Positions 41,231-50,496 of a DNA stretch of 64,000 nucleotides are shown piece by piece; the first letter of the stretch is position 1, and every line of letters begins with the position of its first letter. The DNA lies in contig CAWJKP010000004.1 of assembly GCA_963843465.1 (NCBI GenBank), positions 310,001 through 374,000 of the forward strand. Reading direction: 5' to 3'. The notes beneath the pieces are model-generated. The model had not been told where the DNA came from. It saw nothing but the letters and a program-made list of their open reading frames with translations, and did no database searches. This DNA comes from CAWJKP01 sp963843465 (GTDB lineage Bacteria; Planctomycetota; Planctomycetia; Pirellulales; Thermoguttaceae). A program made the translations under genes and the position numbers.

Positions 41231-42457
41231 TCACGCATCCCCTCTCTCCAGTGACCGCTCTCCAAGGAACCCTGCGATCGTTCTCCACTCTTCCGCGGAC
41301 AGGGACGCCACCTCCCAACCCTTGAACAATCCACCGTGCATCGTCTCCGACCACGCCAACCGAACGGGACAGACCTGTGCCAGTTCGACGACGATCACTC
41401 TCGCGGCCAGTGACCCGGCCTCCGTGCAGTCGAGCATCACGGTAACGGCCCCATGACCGGACTCCGCGGAGAACCGTCCGACCTTCTCTACCTGCTCTCC
41501 CGTGATCGTCGTCGCGCACAATCCCACCGCGGGAACCCCGAGGCCATCCAGGGCGATCACGTCGTTCGGACCCTGCACGACGACGAGGCCGAGTCTTCTG
41601 AGCTTCTCAGCAGTCCCCTCCTCTCGCAGCCGATGCTGGCCGAAGAGTTCCAGGCCGCGGGCGAACCCCATCACGAAGTGATGCTTCTCCGGCTCCTTCC
41701 CCTGCTTCCCACCGACGACCCATTCATGGACTTTCCCATCGTACTCGGGGTCGCGGCCGAACCACGTCAGCACCTCTGCGTCTTCTCCGAGAAGCGGGTA
41801 CACGATCTTCCCGCGCATGGTGCCGCCCGCGTGGTCACCTCCGGTGTCTCTCGGCAGATATCCCATGCGCCACCGTCGGCACATCTCGCGCGTCAGGAAT
41901 GGGCGATGGCGGAAGTACGACGCGGCCTTCGGGCTCATCGTCGCCGGGTCGGTGACGAACTTCTCATCGAGGTGGACGAGCCCCCGGGCTCGCTCGTTGT
42001 CCGACTCCGCGAGGGGAGGATTGCCGCGACGCCGCGGCGTCGCGGGCATCTTCACCGCCGCCGGTTCTTCCGCCGCTATGGCTGAGGGAGGTGGTGGTGC
42101 GCCAGCGGCCATCCCCTGCAGGTCGCGCAGGATTGCCTTGAACCGTTCTCCCCGCGGCTTCCCGCCAGCATTGTCACCCGGCTTCATCAGGTCGCACAGA
42201 GACACCAGGTTCCCGCCGCGGCCACACCCGGCCTCGTGACATCGCCAGATCTTCGCTGGATGGTCAGGTTGGATGGCGAGCGCCCGATCCCCTGTCTCCG
42301 CGTGACGCCCGCAGTTGAGAAAGCACCGGGTGCGTACCTCTGTACCGATACGACGAATTTCCGGCATCGTGATGCCGTAGTAGCTGACCGCTTGCTCCAG
42401 GGGCACCTGGGCCATCAACTCCTCAATGTTAATGAATCCTGATTTTTCGCGATTCAT
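41231..42457 (-). CDS. Primase-like protein (CHC2 zinc finger and TOPRIM)
   Basis: 408 residues from the ATG at 42457. Residues about 40-75 have a zinc-finger pattern (RTRCFLNCGRHAETG, WRCHEAGCGRGGNLVSL); the TOPRIM half begins at about residue 280 (GLVVVQGPNDVIALDGLGVP, GLCATTITGEQVE). The catalytic Glu of TOPRIM is Gln here (VQG in place of VEG) and the D-x-D is DCTEAG, so activity is doubtful. Divergent from the gene at 42513 with 55 bases between. Probably serves replication of the element. Confidence 0.75.
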   Translation of the reverse strand: MNREKSGFINIEELMAQVPLEQAVSYYGITMPEIRRIGTEVRTRCFLNCGRHAETGDRALAIQPDHPAKIWRCHEAGCGRGGNLVSLCDLMKPGDNAGGKPRGERFKAILRDLQGMAAGAPPPPSAIAAEEPAAVKMPATPRRRGNPPLAESDNERARGLVHLDEKFVTDPATMSPKAASYFRHRPFLTREMCRRWRMGYLPRDTGGDHAGGTMRGKIVYPLLGEDAEVLTWFGRDPEYDGKVHEWVVGGKQGKEPEKHHFVMGFARGLELFGQHRLREEGTAEKLRRLGLVVVQGPNDVIALDGLGVPAVGLCATTITGEQVEKVGRFSAESGHGAVTVMLDCTEAGSLAARVIVVELAQVCPVRLAWSETMHGGLFKGWEVASLSAEEWRTIAGFLGERSLERGDA

Positions 42458-42512
42458 GCAAGCGGAAGAGGATGTACAACTCGTGGAGGCATGGTACCAA
42501 TTGTATTTGGTA

Positions 42513-43412
42513 ATGGCAACAACCTCGCCTTCCCGGCACCTCACCGACCGCGACGAAGAAGTGCTCCTCGCACTCGACCGCTGTCCCCTGACCGTCACTC
42601 AGCTTCTCAAGCTGAGCAGCACGTTCGAGAGCCAGATGTTCACGCGACCGCGCAGCGTCCAGGACCGTCTCCAGAAACTCAAGGGGGCGGGCTGGGTTCA
42701 GAGTTGGCCCTACGCCACCGTCAGTCGTGGCGGCTCACCTGACTACTACAAGCTGACACTCCTCGGGTTCCACATGCTGCACGGGCACAACGCACCTCCG
42801 CGCACCAAACGCCAATTCGCCGAACTCTCCGTCGGGCACCATCACCACACCCACAGCCTGGCGGACTTCGTCGTGCATAGCCTCGTCGCCGCACATCGCC
42901 GCGGCATCTTCCTCCGGAATTTCTACCCGGAGAATACGCTGCCGCTGCCGATTGACGGGGAAACCCTGTACCCCGATTCCGTCTTCGAGCTGCACACCCC
43001 CGATGGTCGCCAGTTCAACTTCATCGTGGAACTTGATAACGGCACCGAGCGCGTTCGCTCGGACAAGGACACGGAGTCCTGGCAGAAGAAAATCCGACGC
43101 TACAACGTGCTGCAGGACCGCAACTATCCGGACCGCTTCCGCGTCCTCGTCGTCTGTACCCGTTGCTCGGGCAGGCTCCGCTCAATCCTGAAGCTCGCCG
43201 CGGAGCACGCGACGAATCCGCAGCGGGCACTCATCTACGGCGTCCACCTCGACGAGTACCTCAACCAACCCGATGCCCTATGCCATCCGTGCTTCCGCAA
43301 TCATCGCGAGGAGCCGGTCGCGCTCGTCCCGCAACTCGCCCCGCTTCCCGTCGCGTCAGCCCGTTTCCGCCGTCCGTCTCTGGTTCTGTCCAATTCTCGC
43401 GCGGCCTCGTGA
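42513..43412 (+). CDS. Replication-relaxation family protein
   Basis: 299 residues from the ATG at 42513. N-terminal winged helix: HLTDRDEEVLLALDRCPLTV, RPRSVQDRLQKLKGAGWV. Then HTHSLADFVVHSLVAAHRRG and the nuclease-like PDSVFELHTPDGRQFNFIVE with LDNGTERV, typical of the replication-relaxation family found beside relaxation or conjugation genes. An upstream ATG at 42426 would overlap the primase gene. No relaxase was found in the window. Confidence 0.75.
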   Translation: MATTSPSRHLTDRDEEVLLALDRCPLTVTQLLKLSSTFESQMFTRPRSVQDRLQKLKGAGWVQSWPYATVSRGGSPDYYKLTLLGFHMLHGHNAPPRTKRQFAELSVGHHHHTHSLADFVVHSLVAAHRRGIFLRNFYPENTLPLPIDGETLYPDSVFELHTPDGRQFNFIVELDNGTERVRSDKDTESWQKKIRRYNVLQDRNYPDRFRVLVVCTRCSGRLRSILKLAAEHATNPQRALIYGVHLDEYLNQPDALCHPCFRNHREEPVALVPQLAPLPVASARFRRPSLVLSNSRAAS

Positions 43413-44058
43413 AGCCGGATGCATGTCGAGCAGTTATTTGAAGGGACGTGAGTACCGGATTTACAAAACACATCTTATGGAAATGTTTTAGCAGTACCCA
43501 CGCCCGATGCACAGCTTCTCATGTCAAATGTCGTTGATCAATGCGTCTTCTGCGTCCCCACCGACTCCCACCTCCATGCACGGTCTCGAACCCTCTGGTA
43601 GGGTGCGGAACTTGCCGAGACGCACCCGTCTCCCCGCGAGGCGCGCCACCGCGCCGCCTCCCCTCTCCGTCATCGTAAGCCCGCGGGAGCAATGCCCTGA
43701 CGAGGTTAGCGATGAACCGCGCCCGGCACCCGCGGAAATCAGTTCGGCACAACCGACGCGCTTCCCGGATTGGGCACACGGAGGAGACGTTCAGGCTCCG
43801 GTAGCGCCTGCCCTTGGGAATCACGGACATCCCACCGGCGGGCGCTTTGCCTGGCCTACGTCATGCCAATTCCACTCTGAGAACCGCTTCTGGAAGCCAA
43901 AATTTGCCCGGGTTTCCCCGGGAAATGTTTTCGGGAGTGTACGTGATGATATGATGTGTAACGCTTCTTCTCAGAGGACTTCTCTCGCGAAACTCTGTCT
44001 TACGCTTGTCTGCCGCAAAGCATAGTCTTACTATCCGAGTGCAACATCACTTCTCCGT
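43413..44058. other. Non-coding region with a parS-like site
   Basis: About 645 bases. The palindromic core GTTTCCCCGGGAAA is at 43912-43925 (copy 3 of the parS-like site, inverted). Two overlapping reading frames on opposite strands (43507-44025 plus, 43519-43830 minus) are Arg/Pro-rich and not convincing. Confidence 0.45.
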
Positions 44059-44190
44059 ATGATCTTCTCTCGAAAAAACGCCGGAAAATGGATTGCCAGC
44101 AAGGACGGCAGGGTTGTCGCTACGGGAGTGAAGCTCAACACGCTGATGCGAAGGATTGAGTCCCGGGAGGATCGCGCAGATCCGATTTGA
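44059..44190 (+). CDS. DUF5678-like small protein
   Basis: 43 residues: RKNAGKWIASKDGRVVATGV followed by KLNTLMRRIESRED. The G-K-W-I-A...G-R-V-V-A-T-G pattern is like DUF5678, short proteins often found just before retropepsin-like genes. Its stop TGA overlaps the TTG start of the next gene (TTGA), so the pair is translationally coupled. Confidence 0.6.
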   Translation: MIFSRKNAGKWIASKDGRVVATGVKLNTLMRRIESREDRADPI

Positions 44191-44639
44191 CCACGTCCCC
44201 AAACAGCCTTACTTTGCAGGGACCAGTGGAATTTGAGTACATTCCCTCTGACGGCAAACTCACAACCATCTACCTGCCGTGGCTACCGGTCACTCTCTCC
44301 ATCGCGAGGAAGTTTCCTGTGGGACACGCCCTCGTCGATACCGGAGCCGACATTACGCTCCTGCCGATGGAGATGAGAGAGTGGATCGGCGTGGACTTGG
44401 ACGAGGGGGCCGCCATCCAAATCGGCAGTGCCGGTGGCGGTGGTTTTACCGCAGTACCGTCAGCCAAGAAGGTGCATTACTCGATTGAGAGGCCCGGCTT
44501 CCGGGCTCTGCGTTGGAAGGGAACCGTCTTTTTCGCGCCGCGTCAGCCCGTGGTCCTTCTCGGCCATTACCAGTGTCTCGACCAACTGGACCTGACCTTC
44601 AAGGGCAAGGACCGAACGCTCGTCGTACAAATGGCCTGA
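44187..44639 (+). CDS. Retropepsin-like aspartic protease
   Basis: 150 residues from a TTG start. The active-site motif ALVDTGADITLLP is a clear retroviral-type D-T-G-A, followed by a flap-like IGSAGGGGFTAVPSAKKVHY and the late LLGHYQCLDQLDLTF, where I-L-G is usual. A single domain acts as a dimer in this family. Cytosolic; the substrate is unknown. Coupled to the preceding 43-residue gene. Confidence 0.8.
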   Translation: MTTSPNSLTLQGPVEFEYIPSDGKLTTIYLPWLPVTLSIARKFPVGHALVDTGADITLLPMEMREWIGVDLDEGAAIQIGSAGGGGFTAVPSAKKVHYSIERPGFRALRWKGTVFFAPRQPVVLLGHYQCLDQLDLTFKGKDRTLVVQMA

Positions 44640-44748
44640 CAGGGGCATCCCATGCCTTCACCTCGTAAAACCCACAGTAACCCACCATTATCCCTAATCA
44701 CAATTCGAGACCGCGCAAACGCCGATCTTTCTGGTATCTTCTTTCCCA

Positions 44749-47139
44749 GTGCTCTTCTCCGTCAGCGTCCCGGCCGGAAACCTGCGCGGGCCCCAATATA
44801 TGGAGCAAGTCCTCGCCGCCATCCACCAGGCGAATCCCCGTCGTCACCCCGTCACCTTCATCATCGCTCCGCACGCCAAGACCGTCCGCCTCCTCTCTCG
44901 CGTCCCGCCGGAACTTGAAGCGGCCCTCCTCGGTCAACTAGGCGCCCACTATCCCGATGCCACGATCGCACGGCTGCCCGATGATGCCCTTGCCCTGCCA
45001 CCCGGCGACTGCGCGTGGTCGGTGGATCTCCGTCTCCGCCCGGACATCTTTCCCCTCCGCCGCTACGCGCAGTTCGAGGACCCGCTGAACCGCAATGCCG
45101 CAGACCCGCTCACCGCGCTGTTCGCCGCCTTCGCCGTGGATCTCCCCGAAGCCTGCCCGGCCCGGATCGAAATCACGATCCGACCGGCTAGCCAACGTCA
45201 CGCCGCCCGTGCCCGTCAAACCCTCCGGCTCCTCGCCCATCCCTTCTTTCAGTCCCGCCCCACGGTGGCCCGTGCCTACGCGCTTGCCGCGACCAGTTCG
45301 TCGCTCCCCGTCCGACACGCCGCCTTCGCCGTCGGCACCGTCATGCGTTCGGGCTCTGCCCCCCAGCCTCCCCGTCCGGCTTCCTCCGCGAGGACACACG
45401 ATCGCGAGGACGATCGCCAGGCTGCGGCAGACAAGCTTGGCCGTCACCTCTTCGAGGGCCATGTTCGCCTCCTCGCATTCGCGCCTCCCACTGCCGCCGA
45501 CCGTGCCCATGCCCAACTTGTCTGGCTTGCCGGCGCATTTGGGCCGTTCACCGTGCCTCATCTCGCCCGTTTCTACCCCTCACAATGCCGGCAGCACATC
45601 GCGGATGCCCCGACGCCGACATCCCGCGGCTTCCTCCTCTCGTGCGAGGAGGTTGCCACGCTCTGGCATCCGGCGACATCGACCGTCCGCGCCCCCGCCA
45701 TGGCTGTCACCGCCAGTCGTGAGTTGGAACCGCCTGTCGTCCTGCCGTCGCCGGAGCAGGAACCCGAACTGGCCGTGATCGGCCGGACGAAGTTTCGCTC
45801 ACGCCGGCAGGTCTTCGGCATGCGCGCCGATGACCGCCGCCGGCATCTGGCCGTCATCGGGAAGACGGGCATGGGGAAAACCACGCTGCTCTACAAACTC
45901 ATCGCGTCCGACATCGACGCTGGACGGGGGCTGGCACTCCTCGATCCGCACGGCGACCTCTGCGATGCGGTTCTCGCCAGCGTTCCTCCGCGCCGCACCA
46001 ACCACATCGTCCTGTTCGACGTAGGCGACCGGGCGTTTCCGCTCGCCTTCAATCCGCTTGCGTGCAAGGACCCGCAGCAGCGTCCGCTCGTTGCGTCCGG
46101 CGTCGTCGCGGCCTTCAAGAAGCTCTACGGCGACAGTTGGGGCCCGCGCCTGGAGCACATCCTCCGCAACGCCCTGCTCGCGCTCCTCGAGACCCCTGGT
46201 GTCTCCCTGCTGTCCCTCCAGCGGCTCCTCAGCGACGCTGCCTACCGCACGATGCTCACGAGCCGCCTCCGCGATCCCGTCGTGCGGACATTCTGGCAAG
46301 GCGAGTTCGCTTCCTGGAAACCCCAGTACCAAGCAGAAGCCATTGCGCCCATCCAGAACAAGGTCGGCCAGTTCCTCAGCCACCCGATCCTCCGCGCCAT
46401 CGTCGGCCAGGCCCGCACGAGCCTCGATCTCCGGCGCGTCATGGACGAGCGGCGGATTCTCCTCGTCAACCTCAGCAAGGGGAAGATCGGCGAGGACGGC
46501 TCGACGCTGCTGGGCTCCTTGCTCGTGACCGGCATCCAGTTGGCGGCCATGAGCCGGGCGGATGTCCCCGAGGAAGACCGCGGCGACTTCCACCTCTACG
46601 TGGACGAGTTCCACCAGTTCGCCACCGAATCCTTCGCCACAATCTTGAGTGAGGCCCGGAAGTTCCGCCTCAGTCTCACCGTCGCCACGCAGTACCTCGC
46701 ACAGATGGACGAGGCCACGGCCGCGGCGGTCTTCGGCAACGTCGGCAGCCTCCTCGTCTTCCAGGTCGGCGCGTCGGATGCTGAGGCATTGGCTGACCAG
46801 TTGGGGGGTGACGTGACGCCCCAGGATCTCCTGGCCCTGCCACGGTTCACCGCGTGCGCACGGCTCCTCATCGACGGGATGCCGAGCCGACCGTTCACGA
46901 TGGAGACGCTGCCGCCGCCTGCGCCACGCGGGCACGGCACGCGCTCCGCGGTCATCCGCCGTACATCGCGACATCGGTACAGCCGGCCGGCGGACGAGGT
47001 ACAGGGGGAAATAGGGAAGGCGTGGGCAAAGCCGTGTGAAGCAAATGCGCTCGGGAGCGAGTATCCAGGGAAGGAGTGCGTGAACCGCTCGATCCGCAAC
47101 TGTGGCGGTCTGGGATCGCGTGAAAATCTTTCGCTATAA
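44749..47139 (+). CDS. TraD/VirB4-like DNA-translocation ATPase
   Basis: 796 residues, GTG start. The N-terminal 350 residues are unusual and rich in Ala, Pro and Arg; then DRRRHLAVIGKTGMGKTTLL (Walker A), ALLDPHGDLCDAVLAS, and FHLYVDEFHQFATESFATIL (Walker B) with SEARKFRLSLTVATQYLAQM. This is the DUF87/TraG-like ATPase type that pumps DNA or drives type IV secretion. No other secretion genes are seen, so the element may rely on others for transfer. The last 60 residues look unrelated to the ATPase. Confidence 0.8.
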   Translation: MLFSVSVPAGNLRGPQYMEQVLAAIHQANPRRHPVTFIIAPHAKTVRLLSRVPPELEAALLGQLGAHYPDATIARLPDDALALPPGDCAWSVDLRLRPDIFPLRRYAQFEDPLNRNAADPLTALFAAFAVDLPEACPARIEITIRPASQRHAARARQTLRLLAHPFFQSRPTVARAYALAATSSSLPVRHAAFAVGTVMRSGSAPQPPRPASSARTHDREDDRQAAADKLGRHLFEGHVRLLAFAPPTAADRAHAQLVWLAGAFGPFTVPHLARFYPSQCRQHIADAPTPTSRGFLLSCEEVATLWHPATSTVRAPAMAVTASRELEPPVVLPSPEQEPELAVIGRTKFRSRRQVFGMRADDRRRHLAVIGKTGMGKTTLLYKLIASDIDAGRGLALLDPHGDLCDAVLASVPPRRTNHIVLFDVGDRAFPLAFNPLACKDPQQRPLVASGVVAAFKKLYGDSWGPRLEHILRNALLALLETPGVSLLSLQRLLSDAAYRTMLTSRLRDPVVRTFWQGEFASWKPQYQAEAIAPIQNKVGQFLSHPILRAIVGQARTSLDLRRVMDERRILLVNLSKGKIGEDGSTLLGSLLVTGIQLAAMSRADVPEEDRGDFHLYVDEFHQFATESFATILSEARKFRLSLTVATQYLAQMDEATAAAVFGNVGSLLVFQVGASDAEALADQLGGDVTPQDLLALPRFTACARLLIDGMPSRPFTMETLPPPAPRGHGTRSAVIRRTSRHRYSRPADEVQGEIGKAWAKPCEANALGSEYPGKECVNRSIRNCGGLGSRENLSL

Positions 47140-47220
47140 TGTGAGATGTCGTCTGCAAGGTCGAAGTCCGAGCCTTTGGCTTCCCGCTGCGGTTCCTTTG
47201 TTCTCTCTCTCTCTCTCTCA

Positions 47221-47249
47221 TTGTAAAACACGATGAGTTTTGCTATACT
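47221..47249 (+). promoter_or_regulatory. Promoter of the DUF1566 surface protein
   Basis: TTGTAA at 47221-47226, 17-base spacer, TATACT at 47244-47249, preceded by a CTCTCT tract. Same block as before the gene at 35348. Confidence 0.75.
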
Positions 47250-47274
47250 GGTGCCAACACTTCCCAATATCCAC

Positions 47275-48750
47275 ATGCACACCTCTGGGCGCTCCACCCG
47301 CTTCCTCGTTCTCGGCGTCGTCTTCGCCGCCATTGCCGGTACAGCGCTGCTCCTCTCGCAGGGATCACCGCACTTCACCGCAAGTCTCATTCCCACAGAC
47401 ACTACGGGCACCGCCTCGGGCTACACGCTCCAGGACGTGTGGAACAAGATCACGAACAATACCTACACTGCAACGAACGGCGGCTATGCCACGAGTCCTT
47501 CGGATACTCCCAGTGCGCCGACTTCCCTGAAGACGGTGGACGATATCTACAATGCCATCCTCCCCATTGACGCATCGAAGATGCTCAATACGCTGACTGT
47601 CCAGGGCGTAACCGGATCGATTCCCACCCAGACGTTCTCCGCCTCCACGCACTCCGTCGCTGCCGGCTACTATGCGGCCACCGACCTGACGACCGTCGAT
47701 CCCCGCCTCGCCCCGGGAAATATCGCCGCCGGCACCACGATCTTCGGCGTGACGGGGACGGCGACCGGCTCGGGCTCGCAGGCGTGGTACACCTACGGCA
47801 GCAATGATCCCACAACCGTCCTCACCTCCGCTACGCGCGGAGGCACCTACGATGCTGTGAACCTCTCGGGCGCGACCGTGAAAAGCGGCGTCTCCTTCGG
47901 CGTGGGCCAGACGGGAGCCTACCCGTCTGCTCTGTACCCACTCGCAGGCAACGGGACGGGCACTCCCGCCGCCGCGGCGAATATCCTCACGGGTAACTAC
48001 CTCTGGTCTGCCACGGGTGCCGTCGTGCAGGGAGGCTACAACGCCCCCACCGCTGCGAACGTGGAGAACGGTGTCTCCTTCGGCGTCGGCCAGACCGGAA
48101 CGTATCCTTCCACCGGCAATCCTCTCCCCACCACGGGTGCTACGGGCACACCTGCGACCACTGCCAACATCCTCTCCAATTACTTCGCTCTTTCCACGAC
48201 CGGTGCAGTAATCCAAGGCTCCGCCACCGCAGGCGGCCCCGCGTTCCCCTCCTGTGCTCCTTCGGGAACGTATCCTAATAACACCGATAACTGCGCTGCG
48301 ACAGCCGGATCCCACTACTCCTTCGCAACGGACGCCAATGGTGTTCTCGAAGTCGCTGATTCCGCCACCAATCTTATCTGGACGAAGTGCCCTCTTGGCC
48401 AGACGGGCTCTGGCTGCTCCGGCGGTTCCACGCTGAAAGCCACTCTCAATGGATCAAACAGTCAGCCTCCGGCGGAGGCTGACTGCGAAGCTCTCAACAC
48501 AGGTGGCGTCACAGGCTGGAGACTCCCGACGTTCTTGGAACTCATAACCATTGTTAATACCTCTACTTTCGCTCCGGCTATCAACCTAACCTTCTTCCCG
48601 AATACTCCTCCCGACGGCGACTTCTGGTCATCGTCACCCTACGTCATTAACCCGGGCCTCTTCTGGGACGTGTACTTCATCGACGGCGGTACGAGCGTCG
48701 ACTACCCGAGCAGTACCTTCGACGTGCGATGCGTGCGCCCGGCAAAGTAA
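47275..48750 (+). CDS. Exported protein with DUF1566 (Lcl) C-terminal domain
   Basis: 491 residues. Signal segment FLVLGVVFAAIAGTALLLSQ. The middle has two repeat units starting NGVSFGVGQTGTYPST-like (GVSFGVGQTGAYPS, then again). The C-terminal domain from about 365 is DUF1566: LIWTKCPLGQTGSGC, WRLPTFLELITIVN, DFWSSSPYVINPGLFWDVYF and VRCVRPAK. That end has the C-type-lectin-like form used as the variable part of diversity-generating retroelement targets. No reverse transcriptase is present here. Confidence 0.75.
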   Translation: MHTSGRSTRFLVLGVVFAAIAGTALLLSQGSPHFTASLIPTDTTGTASGYTLQDVWNKITNNTYTATNGGYATSPSDTPSAPTSLKTVDDIYNAILPIDASKMLNTLTVQGVTGSIPTQTFSASTHSVAAGYYAATDLTTVDPRLAPGNIAAGTTIFGVTGTATGSGSQAWYTYGSNDPTTVLTSATRGGTYDAVNLSGATVKSGVSFGVGQTGAYPSALYPLAGNGTGTPAAAANILTGNYLWSATGAVVQGGYNAPTAANVENGVSFGVGQTGTYPSTGNPLPTTGATGTPATTANILSNYFALSTTGAVIQGSATAGGPAFPSCAPSGTYPNNTDNCAATAGSHYSFATDANGVLEVADSATNLIWTKCPLGQTGSGCSGGSTLKATLNGSNSQPPAEADCEALNTGGVTGWRLPTFLELITIVNTSTFAPAINLTFFPNTPPDGDFWSSSPYVINPGLFWDVYFIDGGTSVDYPSSTFDVRCVRPAK

Positions 48751-48819
48751 ATTTGATTATTTCATGATTTGAATCATTTGGTCATTCGTCTGCTCCACAG
48801 CCGCATTCAATCCCCCACC

Positions 48820-50364
48820 ATGAAACACTCTCACCTCCTGTCGGCATCCCTCCTACTCGCAAGTGTTCTTGCCTCGTCACCCGCCCTCGCGTCCTCGACG
48901 AACGGTACGATTGATGCGACGAACCACTACGCTTGGTCTGAGACGACAGGATGGATCGACTTCGGTGCCATCGGTGGGAACGTGCAGGTCACAGATAGCG
49001 GCCTCACGGGCTACGCTTGGGGTGCAAAGATCGGCTGGATCAATTTGCAGGGCGTTCTCAACAATGGCGGCACCCTCTCCGGTGATGCCTGGAGTGAGAC
49101 AACGGGCTACATCGACTTCAAGCCGACGGGTGGAGGCGTGACGATCGATTCCTCGGGGAACTTCTCCGGGTACGCCTGGGGCCCGAAAATCGGTTGGATC
49201 AGCTTCAATTGCAGCAATGCAAAGTCTTGCCAGTCTGGCACCGACTACAAGGTTTCGACCGACTGGCGGCCAGCGAGCGCACGGACATCGTCTTCTTCCA
49301 GAGCGGCCCCCGTCACTCCTGCACCGATTGTCCATGTCCAGCCCTCCGGCGGCAGCCGTGGTGTCACCGGCGGCACGAACCGCATGGGGATCAGCATGCC
49401 GAGCGTGCCCGTGAGCGTTCTGGGCGAGAAACAGAATCTCAACTCTTCCAGTTCCATCTCCCAGATCACTACCGACAGCAACGGCCTTACCTGGACGCAC
49501 TGTCCCATCGGGCAGACGTGGGACGGCACTGTTTGCCTCGGCACCATCTCACCTTCCAACCGCGCGACGAGCCCTAAGGCATGTGTAGCTCTCGGTGCAG
49601 GCTGGAGACTTCCGACGATGGATGAACTTCTCTCCGTCACGTTCCTTCCTTCGAGCTACAACAATGCCATCTTCTGGGCTACGGATAACGCGTGGTTGGG
49701 GAACAGCGCCACCTACGATGGCGTGGAGATGGTTCGCGCTTCCCATGATGCTTCTCTCTCCCTCTCGGTTCTCTGCGTCGGGGGAATGACGATCTCTGTC
49801 CCTCCGTCAGGTCAAGCGTCGTCAACATCTGTCTCGAACACCGGCCTCCGACGTTTCAAGAGTCTCTCCTCGTCCTCGGTTACGCATCCTTCCGCTCCAG
49901 AGCCTTTCGCAAACGTTCCCGCAGATGCCTGGTACGCGCAGGCGGCTCTGCAAGCGGTCAACCAGGGATGGATGAAGAGCACCAGTGGGAACTTTCTCCC
50001 TGCAGGAACAGTAACAGGCAACGACCTCACTACAGCGCTACTGGCCCTCCATATCGACACTTCCTCCCTCCCTTCACTCCCGAGTGATCCCTCCGCCGTT
50101 CTCACCAAGGGCCAGTTCCTCCAGATCCTTACCGAAGCCTTCCCGTCACAGCTCCAGACGATCTTGAAGACGAAGTCCCAGGCGGAGTACACGAACGTCT
50201 GGAATGCCATTCCGGATGCGGTTTCGCATCACAATGCCGTACGGATGAGTATCCTCGCCGGTTGGATTACGATGCCAAGGGGGACCTTCCACGGTTCCGC
50301 CCCGATCACGCGGGCCGAGATGGCGAAGATCCTCGTGAATGTGGTGGGGACCGTGGGGAAGTGA
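48820..50364 (+). CDS. Exported SLH-domain protein with GW-type repeats
   Basis: 514 residues from the ATG at 48820. Signal peptide LLSASLLLASVLASSPALAS. Residues about 25-145 hold repeats of W-x-x-T-T-G-W-I-D-F and GYAWGxKIGWI. Then GGSRGVTGGTNRMGISMPSV as in the protein at 35348, a DUF1566-like segment (LTWTHCPIGQTWDG, GAGWRLPTMDELL) and two SLH modules (FANVPADAWYAQAALQAVNQ; PITRAEMAKILVNVVG) that would bind it to the cell wall or S-layer. Second gene after the 47275 promoter. Confidence 0.75.
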   Translation: MKHSHLLSASLLLASVLASSPALASSTNGTIDATNHYAWSETTGWIDFGAIGGNVQVTDSGLTGYAWGAKIGWINLQGVLNNGGTLSGDAWSETTGYIDFKPTGGGVTIDSSGNFSGYAWGPKIGWISFNCSNAKSCQSGTDYKVSTDWRPASARTSSSSRAAPVTPAPIVHVQPSGGSRGVTGGTNRMGISMPSVPVSVLGEKQNLNSSSSISQITTDSNGLTWTHCPIGQTWDGTVCLGTISPSNRATSPKACVALGAGWRLPTMDELLSVTFLPSSYNNAIFWATDNAWLGNSATYDGVEMVRASHDASLSLSVLCVGGMTISVPPSGQASSTSVSNTGLRRFKSLSSSSVTHPSAPEPFANVPADAWYAQAALQAVNQGWMKSTSGNFLPAGTVTGNDLTTALLALHIDTSSLPSLPSDPSAVLTKGQFLQILTEAFPSQLQTILKTKSQAEYTNVWNAIPDAVSHHNAVRMSILAGWITMPRGTFHGSAPITRAEMAKILVNVVGTVGK

Positions 50365-50496
50365 GAGTGACAGATAGCTGTGAGTACAAGCTGATCCGAA
50401 TCTCAGCTAAGCGTTCCTTGAGCACGTGGCAACTGTTCAACTCTTTGACGAGCACTCGGCGCGTGCGTAGCCTCGGGAGTTGTCCCGACATTTCAC

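Noticed and set aside
43507..44025. 172-residue plus frame and overlapping minus frame 43519-43830
   Set aside because: Both are rich in Arg and Pro, overlap each other, have no ribosome site, and one covers a palindromic site.
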